A stretch of 64,000 nucleotides of DNA, taken from positions 296,285-360,284 of the forward strand of contig NZ_JAKGAO010000007.1 of assembly GCF_021532315.1 (NCBI RefSeq). Direction: 5' to 3'. Shown piece by piece: positions 25,692-33,890 of the stretch (position 1 is the first letter of the stretch; the number at the start of each line of letters is the position of its first letter). The position numbers and the translations under genes were made by a program. The DNA comes from Paenibacillus tarimensis. GTDB lineage: Bacteria > Bacillota > Bacilli > Paenibacillales > Paenibacillaceae. The notes beneath the pieces were generated by a model that saw only the letters and a program-made list of their open reading frames with translations, ran no database searches and was not told the DNA's origin.

Positions 25692-26486
25692 TTATCCGGT
25701 TACCCGCTTCACAATCTCCAGTACATTCAGTCGGGACAGCTTGGTGCCCCCGGTTGAAATTACGTTCACCGTCGCATGGGCGAGGGCCAGAGGAATACTG
25801 CAGAACTTCAGGGCCGGGCCCGGTTTCAGATCCGCTATATAGCTGTCTGCCTGCTGCAGGTTGCGCTTCGCATAGCGGATCATCTCTTCGTTATCCCAGC
25901 CTTCCGGGTAATAATCGACTCCGCGCTCCAGATCCTCGTTCCGGTTGCGGAGAATGTTGACGGCTTGCAGGCCGCGTCCAAAGGCAACCGCTTTGACAGG
26001 ATCCGACTCCGTACCGTCAAACCACAGCCACAGCTCGGACAACATTTCGCCCACCATGCCTGCAACGCTGTAAGTATAGGCATCCAGATCCGCTTCCGTA
26101 TGAACGGTCCATCTGCGGTGAACCCATTCAGCCATCTGCTCGGACATCATCGTGATGTACCGCTTCACAATATCCTGCGCCGACGAAGGGCAGAGCATCA
26201 GCCAATCATAGATTCGAACCGATACAGGGGGCAGAATATTCGAGTGCGGGATAAGAAGTGCTTCCAGCTGGAGCTTAGGTTCTAAGCCGCGAATGGCCTC
26301 GCTCACTCCGCGAAGAAGGTTAATTTTCGTCTGATCGGGAAGATCCGGATGATCCTCAATCTCATCGATTGCGCGCATGCACAGGTAAGCTGAGGCAACT
26401 GCTTCCTTAAGACCCGGCTCGAGGCGGCTGATAGGTATGTAGAACGTACGGCTTGTCTTCTTCAGCATCGACATGGCGCCATTCAC
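25692..26486 (-). CDS. Squalene/phytoene synthase-family protein, YisP-like
   Basis: A 264-residue trans-isoprenyl-diphosphate-synthase-fold protein. The first Asp-rich motif is D41-E-I-E-D45. The second, normally NILRDxxED, reads NILRNRNEDLERG (178-188), so its first aspartate is replaced by Asn181. This family includes true head-to-head synthases and Bacillus subtilis YisP, which was reported to act as a farnesyl diphosphate phosphatase. With an altered second motif, a simple squalene or phytoene synthase is less certain. The start could also be Met5 or Met7. No hopanoid or carotenoid genes are adjacent. A hairpin-forming GC-rich sequence (near 25648-25683, CCTCTGC/ GCAGAGG type) follows the gene. 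Confidence 0.75.
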   Translation of the reverse strand: MNGAMSMLKKTSRTFYIPISRLEPGLKEAVASAYLCMRAIDEIEDHPDLPDQTKINLLRGVSEAIRGLEPKLQLEALLIPHSNILPPVSVRIYDWLMLCPSSAQDIVKRYITMMSEQMAEWVHRRWTVHTEADLDAYTYSVAGMVGEMLSELWLWFDGTESDPVKAVAFGRGLQAVNILRNRNEDLERGVDYYPEGWDNEEMIRYAKRNLQQADSYIADLKPGPALKFCSIPLALAHATVNVISTGGTKLSRLNVLEIVKRVTG

Positions 26487-26816
26487 AATCGCTTTAGTAA
26501 TAACACGTCACTCCAATAACTCTTTTGTAGTTATCTTCATGATACTATACTTTGGGTGGATTATCTAATCGATGCCTGCTTGTCATCATGAAGATAAAGT
26601 TTATTACTATTACACGTATAGCCAACCCGGTAATCAGTTAAACGCTGCAGCCAAGAAAAATAAGACAACTGCGAGCAGCGCTCTCTCCCGATGGGGAACA
26701 ATTAATGTTAGGGAAGCGCGGGGCAGCATGGCAAGGAATCAGCTGTGTTGCTGGCCGCCTGTTTCCATGTTAAGGTAGTGTAAGCGTATTTATTTCAGGA
26801 TGAGGAGTGGAAGCCA
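26487..26816. other. Divergent intergenic region with a 13-bp inverted repeat
   Basis: TTATCTTCATGAT (26531-26543) and ATCATGAAGATAA (26585-26597) are exact inverted repeats 41 bases apart in the region between the YisP-like gene and the aminotransferase. A TATAGT-like -10 for the minus-strand gene lies between them. The rest of the stretch shows no riboswitch or small gene that I recognise. Confidence 0.55.
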
Positions 26817-28106
26817 TTGCGTGAAGCTTATGAGTCATTGAGTGCGGGGAGACTGGCAGAGCTTCACGGGGAGCTTAGCCGGCAGTATGAAGCGGCGGTG
26901 AAGGAGCAGCTGTCCTTGGACATGTCCAGAGGCAAGCCTGCTCCTGAACAGCTGGACCTTTCCATGAAAATGCTGGATACCGTCCGTTCAGATAATCTTC
27001 ATGATGTGGAGGGTTCCGATGTCCGCAACTATGGGGGACTGGACGGGATCAAGGAAGCGAAAGTACTCTTTGCCGGCTTGCTAGGGGTACGTCCGAGTGA
27101 AGTAATGGTTGGCGGTAATTCAAGTCTCGCCATGATGCACGACACAGTAGCAAGAGCCCTTCTGTCGGGCGTGTATGGAGGTGAGGTGCCCTGGGTTAAG
27201 GTGCCTGGCATCAAATTTATCTGTCCAAGCCCGGGTTACGACCGGCATTTCGCGATTTGCGAGCATTTCAATATCGATATGATTATCGTGGATATGCTGG
27301 AAGACGGCCCTGATATGGATACGGTAGAGCGGCTTGTCCGGGAAGATGCCAGTATCAAGGGGATGTGGTGCGTGCCAAGATACAGCAACCCTGAAGGGAC
27401 TACCTATTCGGATGAAGTGGTTCGGAGACTGGCAGAGATGAAAGCCAAGGCCCCGGATTTTCGCATTTTCTGGGATGACGCCTACTTTGTTCATCACTTG
27501 ACCGGTGAACCCGCTGAGCTTGCTAATATGTTAGAGGCCTGCAGAGAAGCGGGCAACCCGGACCGGGTATTCATGTTCGCCTCCACCTCCAAGGTAACGT
27601 TCCCCGGATCGGGTGTAGCCGTAATGGCGGCGAGTGAACAGAACCTGGATACGATACGCAAGCAGCTGTCCTACCAGACAATTGGTCCGGATAAAATCAA
27701 CCAGCTTCGTCACGTCCGTTATTTTCCGGATAAGGATGCGCTGCATGAACATATGAGAAAGCACGCGGCCATTATCGCGCCCAAATTCGATGCTGTCCTG
27801 CAGATTCTGGAAGAGGAACTGGGAGGCAAGGGAATTGCGGATTGGAAGGCTCCGAAGGGCGGTTATTTCATCAGCCTGAATACGATGGACGGCTGTGCCA
27901 GCGAAGTAGTCCGGCTTGCCGGTGAAGCGGGCATAACGCTGACCAAGGCAGGAGCGACATATCCTTACGGAAAGGATCCGAGGGACCGGAATATCCGGAT
28001 AGCGCCGACCTTCCCGACGTTTGAGGAGCTGAAGAAGGCGATGAGAGTGCTCTGTATTTGCGTTCAGCTGGTAAGCGTACGCAAGCTGCAGGAGACATTT
28101 GCATAG
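26817..28106 (+). CDS. Type Ic aspartate aminotransferase-like PLP enzyme
   Basis: A 429-residue fold-type I aminotransferase of the rarely noticed subgroup Ic aspartate aminotransferases, as in Corynebacterium. Signatures are LDMSRGKPAPEQLDLS, DVRNYGGLDGI (68-79), CPSPGYDRHFAICE (about 141-154), SNPEGTTYS and WDDAYFVHHL, then the PLP lysine in STSKVTFPGSGV near residue 259. It transfers the amino group between aspartate and 2-oxoglutarate. The start is TTG 26817, with GAGGAG nine bases upstream, and no better ATG exists. The last dozen residues read slightly unlike the family. A bidirectional terminator follows. Confidence 0.88.
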   Translation: MREAYESLSAGRLAELHGELSRQYEAAVKEQLSLDMSRGKPAPEQLDLSMKMLDTVRSDNLHDVEGSDVRNYGGLDGIKEAKVLFAGLLGVRPSEVMVGGNSSLAMMHDTVARALLSGVYGGEVPWVKVPGIKFICPSPGYDRHFAICEHFNIDMIIVDMLEDGPDMDTVERLVREDASIKGMWCVPRYSNPEGTTYSDEVVRRLAEMKAKAPDFRIFWDDAYFVHHLTGEPAELANMLEACREAGNPDRVFMFASTSKVTFPGSGVAVMAASEQNLDTIRKQLSYQTIGPDKINQLRHVRYFPDKDALHEHMRKHAAIIAPKFDAVLQILEEELGGKGIADWKAPKGGYFISLNTMDGCASEVVRLAGEAGITLTKAGATYPYGKDPRDRNIRIAPTFPTFEELKKAMRVLCICVQLVSVRKLQETFA

Positions 28107-28271
28107 AGGATATGATAAGATTTCGGCGAGCGGCGGATACTCACGGCCCTTTGCACCGTGATGTCGCAGCCGGCAGTCGTGCGATCAACGACGTACGGGG
28201 CCAGACGGATCGGATCAGCATGCTGCAGCAGCCGTATTCCAGAACATTTCTGCACCCGCATTAAAGTAGAG

Positions 28272-28314
28272 AAGGGACAGTCCTTGTCATTCAGATGACC
28301 AGGACTGTCCCTTT
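28272..28314. terminator. Bidirectional terminator between the aminotransferase and azoR
   Basis: AAGGGACAGTCCT pairs with AGGACTGTCCCTT, with an inner GTCAT/ATGAC stem. It separates two convergent genes. Confidence 0.8.
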
Positions 28315-28333
28315 ATGATTTTCTGTCAGCAGA

Positions 28334-28960
28334 TTAGAACGACACGGCAGCTTCCACTGCCTGCTGAATACCCTCTTCTACAATCTGCTGGGCGCGGTCA
28401 GGGAATTGGTTGTGACCTTCGACAATTACACTGGTAATATCAGATACTCCCCAGAATCCTAGAGCGGACGTCACAAACTTTACAGCCATCTCCACATTTT
28501 GGGCCGGGCCCTCAGAATATACACCGCCTCTGGCGTTCAGAAGAGCAACCTTCTTGTCTTGGAGCAGGCCGACAGGTCCTTCCTGCGTATACTTAAAGGT
28601 TTTGCCAGCTTGGCTGAGGTAGTCAATATAAGTATGCAGTACTGCCGGCACAGTGAAGTTCCACAGCGGGAAGGCAATCACTACTTTATCAGCTTCAAGG
28701 AACTGATTGAGATACCGGTTAACAAGCGCCGCTGCTTCTTCTTCCTGAGCCGTCAGCTCCATGCCTCTTGCTTGCTTGAACATACCGTTAATCATCGTAG
28801 CGTCATAGTAGGGAAGGTTTTCCGCGAAGAGGTCCAGCTCCGTAACGGTATCCTGCGGGTGGGACTCCTTGTAGCTGTCAAGGAAAGCATGGTATAGCTT
28901 TACGCTTACCGCCTGCTCGATTGAACGTGAGTTTGCTTTGATAAATAGAACATTAGCCAT
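28334..28960 (-). CDS. azoR: FMN-dependent NADH-azoreductase
   Basis: A 208-residue flavodoxin-like quinone/azo reductase, homodimeric, using FMN and NADH; it protects against quinones and related electrophiles. Family signatures are the FMN phosphate loop KANSRSIEQAVS near residues 8-19, FPLWNFTVPAVLHTYIDYL around 98-117 and LLNARGGVYSEGP near 142-154. The start is Met at 28960, which has AGAAGGAGATTACATCA directly upstream. A promoter with a palindrome across its start site lies about 90 bases upstream. The gene is divergent from the glycosylation cluster. Confidence 0.93.
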   Translation of the reverse strand: MANVLFIKANSRSIEQAVSVKLYHAFLDSYKESHPQDTVTELDLFAENLPYYDATMINGMFKQARGMELTAQEEEAAALVNRYLNQFLEADKVVIAFPLWNFTVPAVLHTYIDYLSQAGKTFKYTQEGPVGLLQDKKVALLNARGGVYSEGPAQNVEMAVKFVTSALGFWGVSDITSVIVEGHNQFPDRAQQIVEEGIQQAVEAAVSF

Positions 28961-29039
28961 TGATGTAATCTCCTTCTTCTGCAGGGATAGTAGATAGAGT
29001 AGGTTGTTTTCGCTTAACATTAGTAAGTTACACGATTGA

Positions 29040-29083
29040 TGTACGTACAAGAAGATACTATATAAAAATGTTTAGAAAGTCAA
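29040..29083 (-). promoter_or_regulatory. azoR promoter with palindrome at the start site
   Basis: On the minus strand TTGACT (29078-29083) and TAGTAT (29055-29060) are 17 bases apart. A perfect 10-base palindrome TGTACGTACA (29040-29049) covers the expected start of transcription, a plausible repressor site. The azoreductases of Bacillus are repressed by DUF24/HxlR-family quinone sensors, but I cannot name the regulator here. Confidence 0.6.
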
Positions 29084-29144
29084 CTGGTTGCTGCACATTC
29101 CCGATTTTATATAAATATACGGATGAACCACGTGCTTTGTCCAA

Positions 29145-29172
29145 ACCTTCTCTGGGTCTGTTCCATATCATA
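29145..29172 (+). promoter_or_regulatory. Possible sigma-K promoter of the glycosylation cluster
   Basis: AC (29145-29146), 17 bases, CATATCATA (29164-29172) agrees with the mother-cell sigma-K pattern AC-N16/17-CATAnnnTA. It would give a leader of about 30 bases before the first gene of the cluster. Short motifs like this arise by chance, so this is a lead only. Confidence 0.35.
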
Positions 29173-29208
29173 TAGAATCGAAAGATAGCAGGAAGGGTGT
29201 GAAAGCTT

Positions 29209-30177
29209 GTGCGGAAGATTTATATAGTAGGAGGCCAGCAGAAGGATCGGGTCACCGCGGAATGGCATCAGTATAAGAAAGGAGTCATTCTGGAAATCGA
29301 TATCGACCGCTTTCAGCTTCTGCGGAGGCATGAATATGTGTCGCCGCCAGAGGTAGTCCCGGATGTTGATCCATCCATCGTTTATAAAGCGGGGACCGTG
29401 GTGAACAGGCAGCTTTATGTGTGTACGGAGAGAGAGGTTATGGTTTATTCTCTGCCTGAACTTAGAAAGCTGGGGTATCTGTCACTGCCCTGCTTCAATG
29501 ATGTCCATCATGTGCGCCCGAGCCGCAGCGGTAACTATCTTGTAGTAAGCACGGGCCTTGATATGGTGGTCGAGGCAACCCCTGCCGGTAAGCTGGTGAA
29601 TGCTTGGAACGTGCTGGGCAAGCCGCTGTGGAGACGCTTCTCGCCGTCAGTTGACTACCGCAAGGTCCCGACGACTAAGCCCCACTTATCCCATCCCAAT
29701 TACGTATTTCAGCTGGGTCATGATATTTGGGTTACACGATGCCTGCAGATGGACGCCGTATGCCTGACGAGACCGGGACGTCGAATCAACATCGGTGGAG
29801 CCTATATTCATGACGGCGTTCTGGCCGGGGATACACTTTATTTTACCCGGGTAGACGGCCATGTCGTTACCGTGGACCCCGTAACCTTAAAGGTGAAGGG
29901 GCTGTACAACCTTAATCAAATGATTAATGCGGGCAAAAAAATCGGCTGGTGCAGAGGCATTAAGGTGCTGGATAACCAGACCGTCATTGTTGGCTTCACC
30001 CGAGTCAGGCCTTCAAGCAGCCCGATGGGAGGGAAGCAGGTCTTTAACCAGCTTCAAGCGGTACAGCCGACACGGATCGCGTGCTATAACCTGGCAGAAG
30101 GTAAGATGCTGTGGGAGCTTGGACTTGAGAAATATAATATGCACGCGGTATTCTCCATTCACAGCGATGATGAATGA
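29209..30177 (+). CDS. Beta-propeller-like protein resembling DUF4915
   Basis: A 322-residue soluble-looking protein with no signal peptide or membrane segment. It is a run of short beta-strand blades, each with a pattern like VVNRQLYVCTEREVMVYSLPEL and LAGDTLYFTRVDGHVVTVDPVTL, with HVRPSRSGNYLVVSTGLDMVVE and GWCRGIKVLDNQTVIVGFTRVRP, which resemble the DUF4915/TIGR03032 proteins found beside glycosyltransferases. No function is known. The start is GTG 29209 after a weak GGAAGGGTGTG. It is first of three co-directional genes with two glycosyltransferases, so a role in polysaccharide or surface glycoprotein assembly is likely from context only. Confidence 0.6.
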   Translation: MRKIYIVGGQQKDRVTAEWHQYKKGVILEIDIDRFQLLRRHEYVSPPEVVPDVDPSIVYKAGTVVNRQLYVCTEREVMVYSLPELRKLGYLSLPCFNDVHHVRPSRSGNYLVVSTGLDMVVEATPAGKLVNAWNVLGKPLWRRFSPSVDYRKVPTTKPHLSHPNYVFQLGHDIWVTRCLQMDAVCLTRPGRRINIGGAYIHDGVLAGDTLYFTRVDGHVVTVDPVTLKVKGLYNLNQMINAGKKIGWCRGIKVLDNQTVIVGFTRVRPSSSPMGGKQVFNQLQAVQPTRIACYNLAEGKMLWELGLEKYNMHAVFSIHSDDE

Positions 30178-30208
30178 CGGGTGATATTGCATAACGGGAG
30201 GTCATATA

Positions 30209-31267
30209 ATGCGGGATGTAGGCATGGTGATGCCGGTCTATAATCAGGACCCTCTATATCTAACACTTGCCATGAATTCTGTTCTGAGGCAGTCGTATCC
30301 TCACTTTCACCTGGCCGTCGTCATTGATGGTGCGAATGAACAGACAAGAAACCAGGTATATCAATACAGGAAAGACCCGAGAATTACAATTATTGATAAG
30401 CCTGTAAACGAGGGGATATCTCAGGCGCTGAACACCGGATTTAACTATTTGCTTGGGTTAAAAGAAGTTCATTATTTAACGTGGGGCTCCAGTGACAATG
30501 TCTTATATACGGATTTCTTCATGAAGCTGCGGCAGGCATTAGTGAATGCGGCACCATCAGTAGGCCTTGCATACAGCAGCTTCCACCATATGGATGAACA
30601 CGGTAATGTCATTCACAGTCATGAGCAGCATGTCAAATTCCGGAGCTGGCAGCAAACCAGAACCCTTAACGATCTGATGGATTCGAGCTTTATTGGAGCT
30701 TCGTTCATGTACAAAAAGCGGTATGCGAGACTGATAGACGGTTATTATCTTGATCCGGTTCAAACCTATGATTACTGGCTGCGCCTTACTGAAAAATGTG
30801 GAATTACCTATATCCCTGAAGAACTAATGGCATACCGATTCCACTCCCCGACCAGCTTATCCAGGGAAATCCATCTGGATAAGCAAAAGCACAGGTGGTG
30901 GAGGAACCAGTTTAATCTGGCAAGGCACAAAGCACGCATGAGAAGGCAAATTGGTTATGAAACCGTCATTCTGTATCCTGTTTACAGGAATGATTGGCGG
31001 ACGGTTGAGCATATAGAACAGCTGCTTGACCAGCAGTACCACAATTACCGGTTATTTCTCGTAGACAAGACACATCAGATTAGCAACATGCTGAACGAGC
31101 TTGGCATTGCGGATCCCAGAATAAGTGTGATTCCAAAATCAGGGCCTGATTCAACACTGCTGAATGATATACATGTCCCGCCGGGCTCTCGCAAGCTGAT
31201 TCTGACGGAAGCATATGACCTGTCCAGAACCGATGCTCTTACCCGGCTGCTGGCACAGCAAGGATAA
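30209..31267 (+). CDS. Family 2 glycosyltransferase with an extra C-terminal Rossmann-like part
   Basis: A 352-residue GT-A glycosyltransferase. The family 2 core is complete: MVMPVYNQDPLYLTLAMNSV at the N-terminus, LAVVIDGANEQTRNQ, ISQALNTGFNYLL, then the metal site region TWGSSDNVL (near 96-104; the usual DD is SD) and the catalytic-type DYWLRLTEKCGITYIPE near 186-202. After residue 245 a second, incomplete GT-A-like segment begins (TVILYPVYRNDWRTVEHIEQ). ATG 30209 has GGAGGT six bases upstream. It transfers an unknown sugar and sits between the propeller-like gene and a family 4 glycosyltransferase. Confidence 0.85.
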   Translation: MRDVGMVMPVYNQDPLYLTLAMNSVLRQSYPHFHLAVVIDGANEQTRNQVYQYRKDPRITIIDKPVNEGISQALNTGFNYLLGLKEVHYLTWGSSDNVLYTDFFMKLRQALVNAAPSVGLAYSSFHHMDEHGNVIHSHEQHVKFRSWQQTRTLNDLMDSSFIGASFMYKKRYARLIDGYYLDPVQTYDYWLRLTEKCGITYIPEELMAYRFHSPTSLSREIHLDKQKHRWWRNQFNLARHKARMRRQIGYETVILYPVYRNDWRTVEHIEQLLDQQYHNYRLFLVDKTHQISNMLNELGIADPRISVIPKSGPDSTLLNDIHVPPGSRKLILTEAYDLSRTDALTRLLAQQG

Positions 31268-31308
31268 ATGCAGGAGCTTAGCTAAGGCAGGAGGTGAAAC
31301 GGCCAGCC

Positions 31309-32397
31309 ATGAATCAGAGTAAGAATGTGCTGTTTGTATTCTATGTGCCGAGCGGCGGGGTTGAAACCCTCAACAGGCAGCGGGTTGCAGCCCTTAAGAG
31401 GTACAATATCAGCGGCCACTGCCTCTACTATCAGAAGACAAGAGATACGCTTAACCCCCACGGCGGCCCTGTTTTTATCGGAAGAGATCCTGGCAGGATT
31501 AAGGACATTCTTGAAAAAGGGCGCTATCGAGCCATTGTTGTTGTATCCGACTACAGCGTTCTGCCGCTCTTCAGGAGTCTTGGCTACCGTGGCAAGCTGA
31601 TTCTGGAAATCCAGGGACTTGGACCAAAAGACCGGGCACGTGAGTTCCTGACAAGTGCGATGCCGGCTGTTAAAGCGCATGCGGATGCATTGCTTAATCC
31701 AAGAACGCCCCATATTGTGCAGCTGATGAGCGAGTTATATCCCTCTATGCCCCAGTTCAGTTTTAACAACTGCTTTGATACCGCGGCGTTCTCCTACAAG
31801 AAATTAAACAAGCATCCAAGACCCATTATCGCCTGGACCGGCCGTATTGTGGACAACAAGAATTGGCGTGAGTTTCTCCACATTGGGCGCCAGATTATTA
31901 ACCGTATTAATCCGGAGACCCAGCTCTATATGTTTGAGGACCCTTCGCTTGCCGACCCGGCTGAGCGCAGACAGTTCGAGCATCTGATTAACCGGCTTCG
32001 TCTTTACAATAACCTGCATCTGCTGAAGAATATACGGAACGAGAGGATGATGGACTTCTTCTCGATAATCGGGGATTCCGGAGGATTCTACTGCTCAACC
32101 TCCAAGGTGGAAGGGGCGCCGTATTCCGTACTGGAGGCACTTAGCTGCAGATGTCCTATATTAACGACAGATTCTGACGGAGTAAGAAGCTCAGTCATTC
32201 ATAACAAGACGGGAAAATATTATGCGATCGGCAACATTCGTCATGCAGTACAGGAAGCAGCCGAGCTGATGACCAACCTGCCGTTACGGGAAGCTATACG
32301 GACGAGCGGACAGAACCATGTCAAGCTAAACTTCAATCCCGAATTGTACAGCCGGAATTTTATCCGAATGCTGACTTCGCTGGGTGTACGGATGTAG
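31309..32397 (+). CDS. Family 4 glycosyltransferase
   Basis: A 362-residue GT-B retaining glycosyltransferase. The N-terminal domain carries VLFVFYVPSGGVETLNRQRV, and the C-terminal domain shows IAWTGRIVDNKNWREFL (nucleotide-sugar domain entry) and SKVEGAPYSVLEALSCRCPILTTDSDG, the E-x7-E motif that binds the donor sugar. ATG 31309 has GGAGGTGA upstream with slightly long spacing; an in-frame GTG at 31294 overlaps that site. It is the third gene of the cluster, 41 bases after the family 2 enzyme. Sugar and acceptor are unknown; spore-surface or extracellular glycan decoration is suggested only by the context. Confidence 0.87.
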   Translation: MNQSKNVLFVFYVPSGGVETLNRQRVAALKRYNISGHCLYYQKTRDTLNPHGGPVFIGRDPGRIKDILEKGRYRAIVVVSDYSVLPLFRSLGYRGKLILEIQGLGPKDRAREFLTSAMPAVKAHADALLNPRTPHIVQLMSELYPSMPQFSFNNCFDTAAFSYKKLNKHPRPIIAWTGRIVDNKNWREFLHIGRQIINRINPETQLYMFEDPSLADPAERRQFEHLINRLRLYNNLHLLKNIRNERMMDFFSIIGDSGGFYCSTSKVEGAPYSVLEALSCRCPILTTDSDGVRSSVIHNKTGKYYAIGNIRHAVQEAAELMTNLPLREAIRTSGQNHVKLNFNPELYSRNFIRMLTSLGVRM

Positions 32398-32560
32398 CTA
32401 AAATATTCAAGAGAGTTGGCCTGCCTTAGGGGCAGAGCCAGCTCTCTTGTTTGTTTAGGGGGAAATTCCGGATATAGTTATAGTCTTATAGACCTAATTT
32501 TTATGCTGTCCTTAGCCGATAAATACATAATGAAACTATACGAGAAAGAAGGCAGTTGGA

Positions 32561-33532
32561 ATGGAAACCGTACCATCTCTACTAACCCGCGCACAGGCCG
32601 CATCAAGGCGGCGCCGGATCATGAAGGGTCTATCGCTGAGCCTGATTGCGATTGCCGTAATCCTGACACTGATATGCAGTAGTATATCGATCTACATCGG
32701 GTACCAGTTGACCCGGCCTGAGAAGAAGCCGATTACCGAGACACCGGCAGACTACGGTATGGTCTATACGGATCATATATTCACAAGTAAGGCTGATGAC
32801 GCTGCCAAGCTGCCAGGCTGGATTATTGAGCCGGAAGAGCCGGTTATGACAGTCATTATGTCGCATGGCTACCGGGGCAACCGGATGGAGATGAATGTAC
32901 CGTTCCTCCCGCTGGCGAAGGCGTTCACCGATGCGAACTACCGGGTTATCCTGTATGATTTTCGCCATTCCGGAGATGCGGGCGGCAGCATGGTTACCTT
33001 GGGAACGAAGGAGAAATATGATTTGCTCGGCGTCATTGACTGGGCGAAGAGCAGCTATGATGAACCGGTCGCCTTGTACGGCATATCGATGGGGGCAGCT
33101 ACCTCCATACTGGCAGCGGGACTGTCGGAGGATGTGACAGCGGTTGTTGCGGATAGTCCGTTCAGTGATTTGGAGGGGTATCTGTCCCAGAATATGTCGG
33201 TATGGACAGGCCTTCCGCATGTGCCGTTCACCCCGCTAACCATGTTCCTGATGCCTTACGTAACAGAGATCGAGCCTGAAGAGGCAAGTCCGATTGAGGC
33301 AATCGAACGAATTTATCCGCGGCCGATGTATTTTATCCATGGAACCGGGGATACCTATATTCCGTATAGCGAAAGCCAGAAGATGGCGGCTTTGCATCCG
33401 GACCGGTTCCAGATTTGGAACCCGGAAGGCATTGAGCATGTGAAGACGTATCAGCATCATGCAGATGAGTACGTCACGAATGTCATCGCCTTCTTCGAGA
33501 AGGCGAGAGCTGAACTGCCTGCGGCACATTAA
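32561..33532 (+). CDS. Membrane-anchored alpha/beta hydrolase
   Basis: A 323-residue hydrolase with an N-terminal transmembrane helix (LSLSLIAIAVILTLICSSISIYI) after an arginine-rich start, so the catalytic part is probably outside. The fold signatures are IMSHGYRGNRMEMN (oxyanion hole), the nucleophile elbow GISMGA near residue 180, the acid in FIHGTGDTYIP and the histidine in EGIEHVKTY. It resembles Bacillus YqkD. The substrate is unknown. The ATG at 32561 has a weak upstream AAAGAAGGCAG site. It is a single-gene unit followed by a good hairpin. Confidence 0.85.
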   Translation: METVPSLLTRAQAASRRRRIMKGLSLSLIAIAVILTLICSSISIYIGYQLTRPEKKPITETPADYGMVYTDHIFTSKADDAAKLPGWIIEPEEPVMTVIMSHGYRGNRMEMNVPFLPLAKAFTDANYRVILYDFRHSGDAGGSMVTLGTKEKYDLLGVIDWAKSSYDEPVALYGISMGAATSILAAGLSEDVTAVVADSPFSDLEGYLSQNMSVWTGLPHVPFTPLTMFLMPYVTEIEPEEASPIEAIERIYPRPMYFIHGTGDTYIPYSESQKMAALHPDRFQIWNPEGIEHVKTYQHHADEYVTNVIAFFEKARAELPAAH

Positions 33533-33587
33533 GACAGGATTAACCGGCACAGATATGAATGATGTCGATTATTTCCTGAGAAATAAT

Positions 33588-33627
33588 AAGCGATTGCTCT
33601 GTCGTTTTGACGGGAGCAGTCGCTTTT
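33588..33627 (+). terminator. Rho-independent terminator after the alpha/beta hydrolase
   Basis: AAGCGA-T-TGCTC pairs with GAGCA-G-TCGCTT with further GTC/GAC pairing at the top, and ends in five Ts. Confidence 0.8.
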
Positions 33628-33659
33628 TGGTATGGGGTGAAAGAGGCAGCAGACAGGGG

Positions 33660-33838
33660 AGTATGCTCCTGCTAAAGCCAGCCCCTAGCAGATCCACGAG
33701 AATACGCCTGTGTCCGGACAGTTCAGGTTGAGCTGCAACCTGAGGAAAGTCGAACGAGCCGGCGCAGCCGAGTCCATGCAGGAAGAGAATAGGTGTATCT
33801 TCTCCGGGAAAATCGTGATAGCGTGTATATATGGTAAT
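33660..33838 (-). pseudogene. N-terminal fragment of an alpha/beta hydrolase
   Basis: On the minus strand an open frame of about 60 codons reads ITIYTRYHDF..., then TPILFLHGLGCAGSFDFPQ, VAAQPELSGHRRILVDLLG, AGFS. This is the first third of an alpha/beta hydrolase (HGLG oxyanion segment, then the VDLLGAGFS strand). After AGFS the sequence loses family character and enters the terminator of the neighbouring gene. The expected start position holds ATT (33836-33838) rather than ATG, and no catalytic serine or histidine is left. I read it as a decayed remnant. Confidence 0.6.
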
Positions 33839-33890
33839 CTTACAATAAAACTACCAAATGCACACCAAGGCTGTACAGAGGGATGATGAA

